Below are positions 1-11,147 of a DNA stretch of 32,645 bases, piece by piece. The stretch's first letter is position 1. Every line of letters starts with the position of its first letter. Origin of the DNA: Coprinopsis marcescibilis (taxonomy: Eukaryota; Basidiomycota; Agaricomycetes; Agaricales; Psathyrellaceae); assembly GCA_004369085.1 (NCBI GenBank), contig ML210203.1, forward strand, positions 127,319-159,963, given 5' to 3'. A model generated the notes under the pieces. It did no database searches. It saw only the letters and a program-made list of their open reading frames with translations, and had not been told where the DNA came from. The translations under genes and the position numbers were made by a program.

Positions 1-359
1 CCTATGTACTTCCGAATTCATAAATGCTTAGGTACACCCAATGCTAAGATATTGTATTTTTACCCTCGGGACAAACTTTATGTGGAGTCAGTGTATGTAC
101 AACGCCGCCCAGGATATCTCATGGTATGCGCATGGTCTGCGGGTGGTAAAGGTAATGGGCATCTCGTTTTACCGGTCCCTGGAATTGCTATGACAGTAAA
201 GTATGAGCGATTGAAGTAGTCAGGCATAATATATGGGTCTGCTCATTTCCCAGAGCGAGTATAAAGCACAGTCAAATTTCACAATCATATACATTCAAAT
301 CTTGCAACTCGCATCCAATCGCACTTGCTAGTCACCCACTCAACAATCTCTCTACCATT
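1..359 (+). other. Upstream region of M43 protease copy 1
   Basis: Bases 4-219 are open for 71 codons on the plus strand, but the translation resembles no family I know and could be chance or the end of a gene cut by the window edge. The last 100 bases are the TATA box and leader of the metalloprotease that starts at 360. Confidence 0.5.
260..266 (+). promoter_or_regulatory. TATA box of M43 protease copy 1
   Basis: TATAAAG lies 100 bases before the ATG at 360. The other two copies have TATAAATA 102 and 90 bases before their ATGs, so the same core promoter spacing is kept in all three paralogs. The leader between the box and the ATG is rich in C, A and T, as is common in highly expressed fungal genes. 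Confidence 0.6.
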
Positions 360-1562
360 ATGAAGCTTTATATTTTCGCCTCTTTAACACTTGCGCTGTC
401 CCTGAACGTTGTCAGGGGCCAGGACGGTCAACCGCAAGTCAAGTACGTGAACAGCGACCAGGACTATTAGCTCAGACTACTGACACGACTCCATTTATAG
501 TATTACATGGGGTACAATAAGCCCGAGTCCTGCAGCGGTTGCCGCACAAGAGCAGCAGTACCAAGTGTTGTTGAGGGCGAAACTGGTACCAGAAAGACTT
601 GACGATGTTGTCATCCCTGTGTACTACCATGTTTCATATGCGAATCAAACATTCCAAGGAGGTTACCTTTCGTACGCGCACTCTCTTTCATAATGCACTT
701 TTGCTTTGCTAAGATAACCTATAGAAATCAGCAGGTTCAAGGCGCCTTTGATTTGTTGGTTTCTGGATTCCAAGGTAGCAGGTTCACCTTCCGACTTGAA
801 GATGTCCAGCGCCACAGCAACGCAATGTGGTTCGACTTAGTCAACTGGGAAGACGAGTAAGTATTTCAGCTTTGGTTCTGGTTCTGCTGCAATACACCAT
901 TGAGCAAGTATATCTTCACAGCCAGATCAATCGGGAGATGAAACAGCAAACCAGGGTCGGTGGACCTAGGACTCTGAACATCTGGACTGTTGGGCAAGTC
1001 CACCCCGCTTCTATGTATCAGGCTAGAAACTCATACCTTTCTTTGAAGCATGAAGAGGGCCATTGCATATGCGCAGTATCCCTGGGATTATCAAGCTCGC
1101 CGCTTCACAGATGGAGTCACTATGAGGTGGAATGTATTTCCAAACAATGGCGAGGAGCACCTGACCGGAAAGACGCTCATACATGAAGTCGGACACTGGC
1201 TTGGTTTGTACCACACTTTCGAGGTGCGCCAAAGATCTTTCCTTCGTTTACCCCATCAGGCTAACTTCCCATTCGAACAAAGGGAGATTCGTGCTTCGGA
1301 GACAATGATTTTGTAAGCGACACTCCCGCGCAGGCACAGTCTACAAATCTGTATAGTGGATGTGGTCCCAGGGACACTTGCCCAACTCAGCCGGGATTGG
1401 ACCCTATCTGTGAGTGGATAACTCTCAACCGTCTTGAGTAAAGCTGACTGAACCATGTTACCAGCCAACTATATGGACTACTCGTCTGATCAGTGCTTGA
1501 CCGAGTTCAGTCAGGGGCAGAAGGACAGGATGTGGGGCCAGTATCAGACCTTCCGCGCCTAA
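360..1562 (+). CDS. Secreted M43-type (pappalysin-like) zinc metalloprotease, copy 1
   Basis: Predicted extracellular zinc endopeptidase of 285 residues. Exons are 360-442, 501-671, 725-856, 922-993, 1049-1223, 1283-1409 and 1465-1562. Residues 1-20 form a signal peptide (MKLYIFASLTLALS...VVRG). The zinc motif HEVGHWLGLYHTF gives ligands His198, His202 and His208 and catalytic Glu199. The Met-turn NYMDYS carries Met257, followed by a conserved C-terminal region with cysteines. The intron between exons 4 and 5 starts with GC (GG|GCAAGT) at 994; the reading frame and alignment to copies 2 and 3 require this donor. The acceptors before exons 5 and 6 are AAG. A cysteine present in copies 2 and 3 (CGTV) is tryptophan here (WGTI, near residue 31), which may cost a disulfide. 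Family assignment is firm; substrate is unknown. Confidence 0.9.
994..1048 (+). other. GC-AG intron 4 of M43 protease copy 1
   Basis: The donor is GG|GCAAGT at 994 and the acceptor is AAG ending at 1048. No GT donor nearby restores the frame. The exon join falls at the same codon (WTVG|M) as in copies 2 and 3. Copy 3 also has GC here and copy 2 has GT. Confidence 0.8.
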
Positions 1563-3540
1563 CATTAGCGATAGGGGCAAAGCAAATCTAGGGCTTATTA
1601 GGTCTATATAAGCTGTCGTCCCGATGTCTACCATCATCTTTACTACTGCGATTTTATATTTATTTGAATCTACCTCAGAGCAGACTCTACTTTAGCCAAT
1701 ACAGATGCCTGCGCTCAGCCACAGAGATGAGTGCCGAGCGCCTAAACATTTCTCAGAGGAATGATCACGAGGTACGATAGCTTGTGGTATTGCACATCGA
1801 TATATATTGAGTTACAGGGGTTCGATGACCAGATTCAACTGTTGGCATCTATTTCGTTGGCTTGAAGCGGCATTTGGCTTTATTACACCGATCGGGTTCA
1901 AAGAACACTGCTCATAACTATGGATGTTTACTGTTGGGCCTTGGCGGGCGGCGTTGATATATTTGTCTGACATAAATCTTGGACGCTCAGCTCGAATGAC
2001 CTCAACACCGCACACGAACTGCCTGGTTGAGCCTGCATACCTCGTGTACTTCCACCGGACCGATTGATCAATGCCTTGATAGTAAATCGCCTTTTCATTT
2101 CTATCAGCGCGTCGGTTGTTTTAACCATGCGCGGCTTCTGCCACAGTGGGGATTGTTCACATTCGACGGGGAGAGGCACCGAATCGTACCCTGTCCCTCA
2201 GCGTAGAATTTATATGAGAAGTGTGTAGGAAGAAAGAAGGTTTTGTGTACGGATGCACTCGGGCTATTTTGATATTATACCTGAGAGATTATTATGCTCA
2301 GTGGGTACATTGGGCTTCATTGATTATCTGCGACTATCACCTATCTCGAAAGCTGAGAGGCGGTGCCGCAGTGGAGGGAAATCCGAGTGATGAATGAATT
2401 CATGACTGAGATCTGCTGGGTAGATGAGCCTAGGGCGTGATTTTCAGCTCTCGGCTTCAAAAAGCCGAAGGCAGCCTAGCTGAAGACCCTAGCTTGGCTT
2501 TAACGCGTGGATTTGGGTATTGATTCGGTTTCATAGTCAGGGTTTTGCCTTCTGTGTGTACATACATACCTCATGTTATGGCGCTAGGGGCAAGCAATGA
2601 AAGGACAAAAAAAAAAAGGCTGGTGGGGTTACAGGAAGGTGTAAATGTGGGATTAATCTTACACTGGGGATGATGGTGCGCAGTACATCTTACGGGAGGA
2701 CATTTACCCAACTATACAGCAACGAGTTCTTCGTTTGATATCCTATCATGGACGGAGCGAACCAAGAGTTCCCCAATCGAGACAAGGGGTCGCTATATCG
2801 GAGCTGCATACCGTCAGAGTCACTGCGGCCTGTTTCTGACTTTACTGTGTCAGGAAGCTCGGGATGGACACAGTATCAGGGTACGGGCGCGCGGTAACGA
2901 GAATTTAATAAGCGCCCGTCAATTGAGTTGCTTGGCTTGAATCATGATTCCAAACCCGTTGGGACGTAAGCTCCTGTGTTCGATGTAGCCTGCTGTAGCT
3001 CGGTCTCCAAACGCATTCACTGAGAGAGGGAGGCATATATACTTTTCAAACGACGACCATAGATTGCTCCACGGTTTCTATTTTAGAACGATCAACAAGC
3101 CATGCGATGCATCCATTGGTTATGGGTGCTTTTGCACACTGAGTTCTCTATGATGATAGAAGTGACGCACGGAGCTACTGGGGACCCCAACGTTTGTGTG
3201 CTGCTGACCGGGTCCACGCTACTTTACGGTGTTAGTAAACGATACGTGCTATGCCACGAGGCGCAGGGCTGGGCTGGCGCCGTATGTACTACATACAATA
3301 CGCTGCTGTTTGTCGCCAATAACGATATTCTCGCGTTTTCTAGGCTTGAATGAAAAGAAGACTGATGGATGTGATCATAGGCGCATCCATACAGTGGCGA
3401 TAAGATGAGTAACATGCCGGATGGGATGGAGCTTTGGTAAAGGTGCATCATGATGTCACCGGTGACCAGTGGCCAGTGACTAGTTAATGAATGGTTGGAC
3501 GGAAGTTTCTTGCGATTCTGAGAATCGGATATGCAGTGTA

Positions 3541-4029
3541 TTAGGTTTGAGGTTCGTCGGTGAATGCATGCCAGGATGGGGATGAAATAGAACAGAATAG
3601 AAAGATAAGAGAGTCTTCATCTGTCAATGAATTTCGATGAGTAACGCTATCAGCGGAATAGTGGCATTTCTGGTTGTGAAAAATTTGTAGAAACGCTTGA
3701 TTAGATGATGGAACCTCAGGGGTACGGCAGAGCAGCGACAGACGGATGAGGCCGGATGTCGAGAGTTTCGTGACATCGTCCTTGCGTTCAGAGCTCAACG
3801 GTGTGGCGTTACCGATGGCATATTTGTATTGGCCTTGGTACGGACATGACTTACCCGGCCTTGCGAGTCGAAGCGGTGGAAACGATGTCGCTCTTGTTAG
3901 CTCGCGTTCATGCGGCGCACCCCTGCTAATCCGCTCGAGACCGTGGCTTGGCTTCCTTGGGGTCGAAAGTGCGCATGCAGTGATAGAGTTGAATATATGG
4001 CTGTTAATTACGTTATCCCCTTGAAGCAT
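3541..4029 (-). CDS. Doubtful 162-codon open frame
   Basis: An uninterrupted minus-strand frame of 162 codons lies over a 92-codon plus-strand frame at 3746-4024. I recognise neither. The composition (many Ser, Pro, Arg, no clear domain, no signal peptide) does not favour either strand, and long chance frames are expected in DNA of about 50% GC. It may be a decayed gene or nothing. It is listed because it is the longest open frame in the large intergenic stretch. Confidence 0.12.
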   Translation of the reverse strand: MLQGDNVINSHIFNSITACALSTPRKPSHGLERISRGAPHERELTRATSFPPLRLARPGKSCPYQGQYKYAIGNATPLSSERKDDVTKLSTSGLIRLSLLCRTPEVPSSNQAFLQIFHNQKCHYSADSVTHRNSLTDEDSLIFLFCSISSPSWHAFTDEPQT

Positions 4030-4284
4030 TGTGTTGGAAGCAACTAATTTTCATTACCTTAAGTATTTCGTGAATTGTTGAATGCGTAGTCACTGCAACT
4101 GATGAAGAGACACGAAATGCACTGGACTCTGAGTAAACTCGTTTTAGACTGGTTTGCGGCAGCCTCGGAACCCTTAGATGGCTTGGCGTCGGGGACCCCG
4201 GAGCTGCCCCGGCATGTTTCATCGTATAGCAGTATGCTTGAACCCTGTAACAGACCACTCAGAAGACTCTGAGAACACAGAAAG

Positions 4285-4653
4285 TCAAGGAACAGAGGAA
4301 TAGAGCAATATTATACTAGTATGAACTGTGCGCCAAATGAAAGAAGTAACTGGAACGGACCAAAATGCAGCCGGTAATTTTGGTCCGGACTTGGCCCAAT
4401 TCAGGAACCAACCGGAGATTTCCTTTTCAGCCACCTCCTGCCTCAACAAGTCGTCTCTCAGCCGCTTGGCTTCCAGCTTGCACCCAACTTCCGACCTCCA
4501 GCGCACAGGCCCCAGTTCCTCGTCGCTGGCCCCAGCGAGCGTTGTCAATCGAGCATCATTCTTCCCGTCTGCCACAGCGACGACGCTCCTTTTACCACTA
4601 GGACCCTCACCGTAGGCGGCCACCCACATCCTTTTCAAACACTCCGCCATCAA
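4285..4653 (-). CDS. Possible small hypothetical protein divergent from chitin synthase
   Basis: This minus-strand frame encodes 122 residues and starts 74 bases upstream of the chitin synthase ATG, pointing away. The middle, roughly residues 50-85, is rich in charged residues with a helix-like pattern (KLEAKRLRDDLLRQEVAEKE), more protein-like than the Ser/Pro-rich plus-strand readings of the same bases. No family is recognised. The frame would lie in the promoter or leader of chitin synthase, which argues against it. Confidence 0.22.
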   Translation of the reverse strand: MMAECLKRMWVAAYGEGPSGKRSVVAVADGKNDARLTTLAGASDEELGPVRWRSEVGCKLEAKRLRDDLLRQEVAEKEISGWFLNWAKSGPKLPAAFWSVPVTSFIWRTVHTSIILLYSSVP

Positions 4654-4727
4654 CTACTCTTTTACTCCCCTGTCATCCTTCTTTTCCCCTCTTTTCATTC
4701 TATTTCTATTGTTGAGGCATTTTACTT

Positions 4728-7700
4728 ATGAGTTCACCTTCGTCGAGGGGAGATCAACGTCCTCCTCGGGCTGCGCGACCTGGTCGTCAGTCACTCCAAC
4801 CATCGCCAGCGCCCCAGTTTGATCAACACCCACAACATCAACAATACTCTAGTCGACCACCGCAACCGTCACACGCGAATGTCTCCTTCCAAAACGTGGA
4901 ACTGGGGGATAGGCACGCACCAGTAGCTCCCACCCCTCGAGGTCAACGCTCTATGCCCACGGCGTATCATGGCTCCGATTTGGAAGGAGGGGATTACCAG
5001 GATTCGTCCAGAGTGTATAGAAAGAAGAGTTTGGTTCGACCGGATAGGGAGAAAATAGACTCGCACCATCGTCAATTTCACTACCGAAACCACGTTGCCC
5101 AGCTCGAGCAGGATGGGGAGAATTTTGGGGTTCAACCATCCAGTACGTCACTCCTAACCTCTAGGGTTCCATTCATTCAACATGCTGTTTTGATTAGCTA
5201 CAGGAAATTACCCGCATCATCACCAAAATGCTCAAAGCCAACAGGACACTCTGCGGAGAGGGCGATCGCTCCTTGCAAGAGAGGAGGGTGATGTTAGTGA
5301 ATCGGGGCTGAATATATTCAGGAGAGCCCAGACACTCCGTCGTAAGAGGGCAGCGGCAGCTGCGGCCGCAGCCGCACCGACGCCTCCTGCCGACGCTCCC
5401 AAGAAACAACAAAGGGGATGCTGGAAAGGCCCGGGACCGGGAGGACCATGGATGACCTACTGCATCATCATCACTTTCTGGATGCCTGGATTCTTGTTGA
5501 ACGCATGCGGTGAGTGTGTTACTCGGCTCGGAGTGATCAAGTTGCTAACGCAATACTTCTTTCCCCTCAGGTATCCGCAGTCCTGAGCAGCAGCGGGCAT
5601 GGCGGGAGAAAATTGGTCTCGTCAGCGTCATCTTATTCTTGATGGCAGGCGTCGGTTTCTTGACTTTCGGATTCACAAAGAGTGTATGCGGTTCCCCACC
5701 AACGCGGTATCATGGTGGTGCAATTGGCGAAGATCGCATTGGAAACGGCTCAGTTACCATTCACGGATACAATTACGATTTTACCAACTTCCGACACCCT
5801 GCCACTCCTACGACATTTAACGGAACCGTCAATCCTTTATACATCGGCAACTGGAATTTGGGAGGCAATGACGCCTCATTCCTTTTCCAGAAGACTAACC
5901 AGAAATGCTACTCTTTGCTCTCGAAAAGGCAAGATTCGGCTATCACTGGAACCGGCTTGTTCATGGACTGGTACTTCCCCTGCAACGTTCGAAGTCAATA
6001 CGGTAGCACGGGGACGAACCTTACCAACTACGACCAGCCGACCACCTGCCACAGACTGCCTTCGACGAAGGCGATGCTGTCCAGCGTCAAGATGTTGGGT
6101 CAGGTCTACTTCAATTGGGAAGACGTCAAGGACCCTCGTAGAAACCTCGCTGTCTATGAATCGTAAGAGAATGAACGCTCACCCCTCCCATGGAACTAAA
6201 TGCTGATTGATATCAATAGGTCCGTCCTTGATCTCAATCTTCTTACATGGCTGAGGCCCGTCCAAGTGGAATATCCTCCCATTTTTGACCAGCTCAAAGT
6301 TGGCAACAGTACCTATCAAGGGAAGGATCTTACGATGTACTTCCTGCGCACGAACCAGAAGGCAATCGCCCACTGCTTACAGGACCTAGTAACAGTTGGA
6401 TTTATCGACACAAACAGCATTGGATGCGTGGCCTCCGAAGTCGTGCTGTACCTCTCCCTCGTGTTCATCATCGGTGTTGTCGCCATTCGATTCGTCATGG
6501 CCGTTCTCTTCCAATGGTTCTTCTCCTGGCGACTGGGTAACTTCCCTCACGAAACTTACCAGGAGAGAATGGCACGTTCTGCGGCAATCGAACAGTGGTC
6601 TGATTCCATCCATTCGGCGCCACAAGCGTGGCGTCCTGATGCTGAGAAGAAATCGAACAGGAAGACGCTGCTTCCCAACATCTCCCGATTCACCCCTTCA
6701 GATGGTGCCTTCAAACCCCGCCCGATGACCGCGTATGGCAAGCTTGACTCGAGAAGGTCAACAGTTTATGGAGGATCTGCAAAAGGAGGAAAGGGTACCC
6801 CGCCTGATTCGCCCAGCAGGAACTCAAGGAGCACGATGTCTCTGGTGGATAGCCGGGGTGTATTCACGGAAAGTCATTGTCCATTCCCATTGTACAATGT
6901 TGTCCCCCAACCTCCTCCCGACTACGAACCGTTCAACTTCCCACTCGCCCACACCATCTGTCTCGTCACTGCTTACTCTGAATCGATTGAAGGTCTTCGT
7001 ACGACTCTCGACTCCATTGCGACCACGGACTATCCCAACAGCCATAAACTAATCCTTGTCATCGCGGACGGTATGGTCAAGGGTGATGGCAACGACATGC
7101 TGACACCTGAGATCGTCCTGAGCATGATGAAGGACTTTATCATCCCACCTGAGGAAGTCGAGGCCCATTCATATGTTGCCATTGCCGATGGACACAAGAG
7201 GCACAACATGGCCAAGGTCTATGCTGGATTCTATGACTACGACCCCCACACCGTCGAAGCCACCAAGCAGCAACGCGTCCCTGTCGTCCTCGTTTCGAAA
7301 GTCGGTAACCCTCTGGAAGCGACCGAAGCGAAGCCAGGTAATCGAGGCAAGCGAGACAGTCAGATCGTCTTGATGGCTTTCATGCAGAAGGTTATGTTCG
7401 ACGAGCGGATGACCACCTTTGAATACGAGTTCTTCAATTCGATTTGGAGGGTGACGGGTGTTAGTCCGGATCGGTACGAGTTGGTTCTGTGTGTGGACGC
7501 CGACACAAAGGTCTTCCCTGATTCTTTGACGCGGATGATCAGTTGTATGGTGTGTGACGAAGAGATAATGGGTCTCTGCGGTGAGACGAAGATCGCAAAC
7601 AAGGCGGAGACTTTCGTCACCATGATGCAAGGTATGCCTCTCTGTTGTCGTCTTCCGATTAAATGCTAACGTCGCTGTTATAGTCTTCGAATACTACATC

Positions 7701-9259
7701 TCCCACCATATGACCAAGGCCTTTGAGTCCATGTTCGGTGGTGTTACCTGTTTGCCCGGTTGTTTCAGCATGTACCGCATCAAAGCACCCAAGGGCGAGA
7801 AGGGTTATTGGGTTCCCATCCTCGCCAATCCGGACATCGTGGAGCACTACTCGGAGAACGTGGTCGACACCCTGCACAAGAAAAACTTGCTTCTGCTCGG
7901 AGAGGATCGATATCTCACAACGCTCATGTTGAAGACGTTCCCCAAGCGCAAGAACATGTTCTGCCCTCAAGCGGTTTGCAAGACCGTCGTCCCTGACACC
8001 TTCCGCGTGCTTCTTTCCCAACGTCGTCGATGGATCAACTCTACCGTTCACAACCTGTTCGAACTGGTTTTGGTTCGGGACCTTTGCGGTACCTTCTGCT
8101 TCTCCATGCAGTTCGTCGTCGGAATGGAGTTGGCCGGTACTCTTGTGCTGCCTGCTGCCATCTCGTTCACTATCTACCTCATCATCGATTCCATCGTCAA
8201 GAGCGGCTCCCAGCAGAACACCATTCCGCTCATTTTGCTCGCCATCGTGCTTGGTTTGCCAGGTTTGTTGATTGTGGTTACATCGAGGAAGGTCGCGTAT
8301 CTGGGGTGGATGATGGTGTACTTTGTGTCCCTCCCTATTTGGAACGGTATCCTCCCTGCATATTCGTTCTGGCATATGGACGACTTCTCCTGGGGTCAGA
8401 CGCGTAAAGTCCAGGGTGAAGAAAAGGAGGACCATGGGGATAAGAATGGAGAGTTTGATTCGACGCATATCGTTATGAAGAAATGGGCCGAGTTTGAAAG
8501 GGAGAGGTTGTGGAGGAAGGGCGTGCAGTCTCGGGATTCGGCTTATGTGAATGAGAAAGGGTATGTCTTCTGAACAGTTCATTGTGCCTTCAGGACACTG
8601 ACTGGCCTTGCCTATCTAGCAACAATCGCTACTCGTTGGTATCTAATCCAGACGCACCCGGTCCTCAGGTATACGATGGCGGTAGCACCGTTGATTCAAG
8701 CAATTATTCGGCCGCTCCAACACGATCACGTCATGATAGCAACGCCTTGTTGATGCTTCCCGCGCCTCTCTCCGTGCCTAACCGGCAGCTCATGTCCTCG
8801 ACGCCTTCTGTTGGGATGTCCCGGTCTAGCGAAGATAACTATTATTCCGACACTGCTTCTGGTTCCAATCAACGTCTGGTACCCAGCCCGCTCGTCCCCG
8901 ACCATTACAGCGAAAGCACCGAGTCTACTTCAACATCTACGGCACACAGCCGCTCGCCCAACCTTAGGAATGGAGCCAATCCTGCCGACAATCCCTTCCG
9001 ATCCATGACAACTTCGCCCACTAGCAACGAAGATTTTCAGCCTTACGACGAGAACGCTGGAAGACCGCCGAGGGGAGTTTCGCTGATGGACAACGGCCCT
9101 GTTGTCGGCCCTGATGGCGTACGAAGGGTGGCCCGACCAACGTCGAGGCGTCCTACATCCCAAGCCCCTGCCACCAACAGATACTCTCGAAGCTCGACGG
9201 CCTTCTCTCTTCCTCCTGGAGCTGCTCCTCCTCAGCATTACGGTGGAACTGCCTCATAA
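4728..9259 (+). CDS. Chitin synthase, class IV (Chs3-like)
   Basis: Polymerises UDP-GlcNAc into cell wall chitin at the plasma membrane; the closest known relative by motif is yeast Chs3. Six exons encode 1413 residues: 4728-5142, 5204-5509, 5571-6162, 6220-7631, 7684-8560 and 8620-9259. Residues 1-210 are disordered and end in a nine-alanine run and a basic stretch. Membrane segments lie near 222-240, 256-277 and 512-535. The catalytic region starts near 684 (CLVTAYSES) and contains the DAD metal/UDP motif (VCVDADTKV, about 864), [17 protein letters not shown] (about 982) and [16 protein letters not shown] (about 1021). Three to four membrane segments follow (about 1050-1138) with [14 protein letters not shown] and DDFSWGQTR. 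The last 270 residues are a Ser/Pro/Asn-rich tail. There is no myosin motor, which excludes classes V and VII. Confidence 0.95.
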
Positions 9260-9921
9260 AATACCACTCTATATATTTGCACCATACCTCGCACGGACTC
9301 GATTTTATCGATTTTACGCCAGTTCCTTTCAACATATTCTTTGCCATTGCTTCTTTCACGCACAGCTCAGATCTCAGACCCTTTCTCTGTCCGCCTTTTG
9401 AATGCTTAATCCTTAGCCTCGTTCCAGCACGGCTTTTTTCGAACATTTTATATAAACACCGTTTCTCCTCATTACACTTTATTAGTCGTGGTGTCTCCTG
9501 GGACTCTGCCTTTCATTATTTCACATCTATCATCAGTACTCTGTCCGAGTGTTGCAGTGTGCGTAGTGTGCGATAATTATTTCACTGGATCTCTTGCTGC
9601 AAAACACGTCTTGCATACCACTTTTTGCGTGTTCATGATCACCATACCTACGTCCTGCCTGTGTCTGCTAGCTGTTTACTTCATATTATCATACTTTGTG
9701 TGTAATCTAAATGGCCGTTCAACTGAGCGAATTCATAAACGAACAAGGGAATAATGAGGGCGGATGCCGCATGGCGTTGTTTGGCCTGCCTCTGATGGGT
9801 AGCGGCGTTGAGAGTGATCCCAAGGTTCAACTGTGCCTCATTGCGACACTTCGGACACCCAGGTTCCTTCTCTCCATCCCATCCTCCTCGTTCCTCCTAC
9901 TGCCATCGCACATTATACACG
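9260..9921. other. Chitin synthase 3' end and Whi2-like gene leader
   Basis: T-rich sequence follows the chitin synthase stop. In-frame codons upstream of 9922 extend to an ATG at 9808, but the stretch just before 9922 is C/T-rich and leader-like, so I place the start of the next gene at 9922. No other gene is seen. Confidence 0.5.
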
Positions 9922-11147
9922 ATGGCGAATATCAACAACTCTCCAATAACGCAGGTGTCTCAAACGCCGACCCACACCAACCTGCAGCCCCAGTTACTCA
10001 CCAGGCTGTTCCTGGACCTTCGTGGCAGAAGATTCGAAGTCGACAGAGATACCATCATGAACCTCCCAGAGTCTGTGCTACTCTGTCTTTTCCCCAACGG
10101 TCTTGTATTGAGCAGGCAGAGCGCGGCGCTGTCGGACGGGGGCGGTGACGACGACGAGGAGGAAATCTACGGCGTGGATGTACGTGAATGCGGTTGCTGC
10201 TTGGGAACGCTACATGTTGCTAACATGGTTCGCTTCTTCCTTTTGCGCGGTTGTGGTCCCGCTTTGTAGTTCGACCCAGACTGCTTTCAATTCGTGTTGG
10301 ACTTTTTCAGGGGCGCGTCTGATACATTCTATGGAAATGGGACTGCCCCTGGACTGTTGAGCGCCCAGCAACACCTCTTGGACTCTTCAGCCGATTTTGG
10401 ACCTACGAGTTCTCAGAACCCGCTGCTGTCGAAGCAGGCGATTATTGTGCTGCGCGAGGAGCTCGAATACTTTTCGATCCCGCCGAATGATGGAAAGCCG
10501 CTTACTGACCAGAATGGGATTGCGAATGACAAGTTGCTGGATATCAAGAGGCGGTCGGGGGATTATCTCATTGAGAGGAAGAACATCTTTACCGCGTTGC
10601 AGAGGAACGTTAACAAGGAGAACAACGTTGCAGAGCAACATCTTATTGATATGTTGTGCATGAGGTGAGTTTTTCGATGTTGGATGCTGTGTTTGGGGTG
10701 CGTGTGGCTGAAGTGACGGTCGGTTGTTTTTGACAGTGGGTTCAACCGGGATGATACTTGGGGATACCGTGCGTTGGAACCCTCGAGATGCTGCATTTCG
10801 TCAATAGCCCTCGTCCTGTTGAAGACGGGTATCACGCACTCTCCAAACGGAGAAAAGCCGGCGGAAATTGACTACGCGCAAATGGCCACTGCACAAAAGC
10901 TGCTCCTTTTCTGGCGGAAACCGGCGGTATGGACTCTTAATGGGAGACTTGATATGCGTTACTGATATACATCTTAGAGGAAGTGCTGGTGGGACGGGAT
11001 GGATGTAGAGCTACCTGTCACTGAGACAGAGCAGGCGACACCAGCCAAGCTGTGGGCGAGACGCGTATGGACATTGGAGCTTAGCTTGGTACGTCTGTGC
11101 TTCTCTTAGCCCTTGACCATTGTTGAACATTCCCTTCTCAGGTTTAA
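9922..11147 (+). CDS. Whi2-like BTB/POZ protein
   Basis: Resembles fungal Whi2, which in yeast works with Psr phosphatases in the general stress response and restrains TORC1 on amino acid shortage. Exons are 9922-10179, 10270-10664, 10737-10926, 10978-11088 and 11142-11147, giving 319 residues. The BTB fold begins near residue 30 (LFLDLRGRRFEVDRDTI) with LPESVLLCLFPNG, the most telling motif. An acidic loop (GGGDDDEEE) follows, then FDPDCFQFVLDFFRG across the first intron. The C-terminal part has GFNRDDTWGYR, the KCWWDG motif at 283-288 and RRVWTLELSLV at the end. The last intron is uncertain: splicing at GTACGT (11089) leaves only Val and the stop, while reading through ends at 11109 with a few extra residues. 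An alternative in-frame ATG is at 9808. Confidence 0.85.

Larger units (their letters stand above)
1563..4727. other. Long region with no recognisable gene
   Basis: About 3.2 kb between the M43 protease and chitin synthase. It holds the protease 3' end, an 11-base A run at 2607-2617, and several unspliced open frames without family resemblance (minus 1928-2179, plus 3102-3353, minus 3541-4029 overlapped by plus 3746-4024, minus 4013-4258). I see no transposase, reverse transcriptase, terminal repeats or tRNA. The last 75 bases are the pyrimidine-rich leader of chitin synthase. Two small open frames in it are listed separately. Confidence 0.5.

Noticed and set aside
827..1186. A 119-codon frame overlapping M43 copy 1
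   Set aside because: It runs through introns and is out of frame with the protease for much of its length.
6200..7669. The plus-strand 489-codon frame as a complete gene
   Set aside because: It is exon 4 of chitin synthase plus short intron read-through at both ends; the protein continues in other exons.
7659..8582. A 307-codon minus-strand open frame
   Set aside because: It is the antisense of the catalytic exon of chitin synthase, where codon bias keeps the reverse frame open; the plus strand has clear family motifs.
9808..9921. Upstream in-frame ATG at 9808 for the Whi2-like gene
   Set aside because: The extra 38 residues read as translated C/T-rich leader without features; the BTB fold begins well after 9922.
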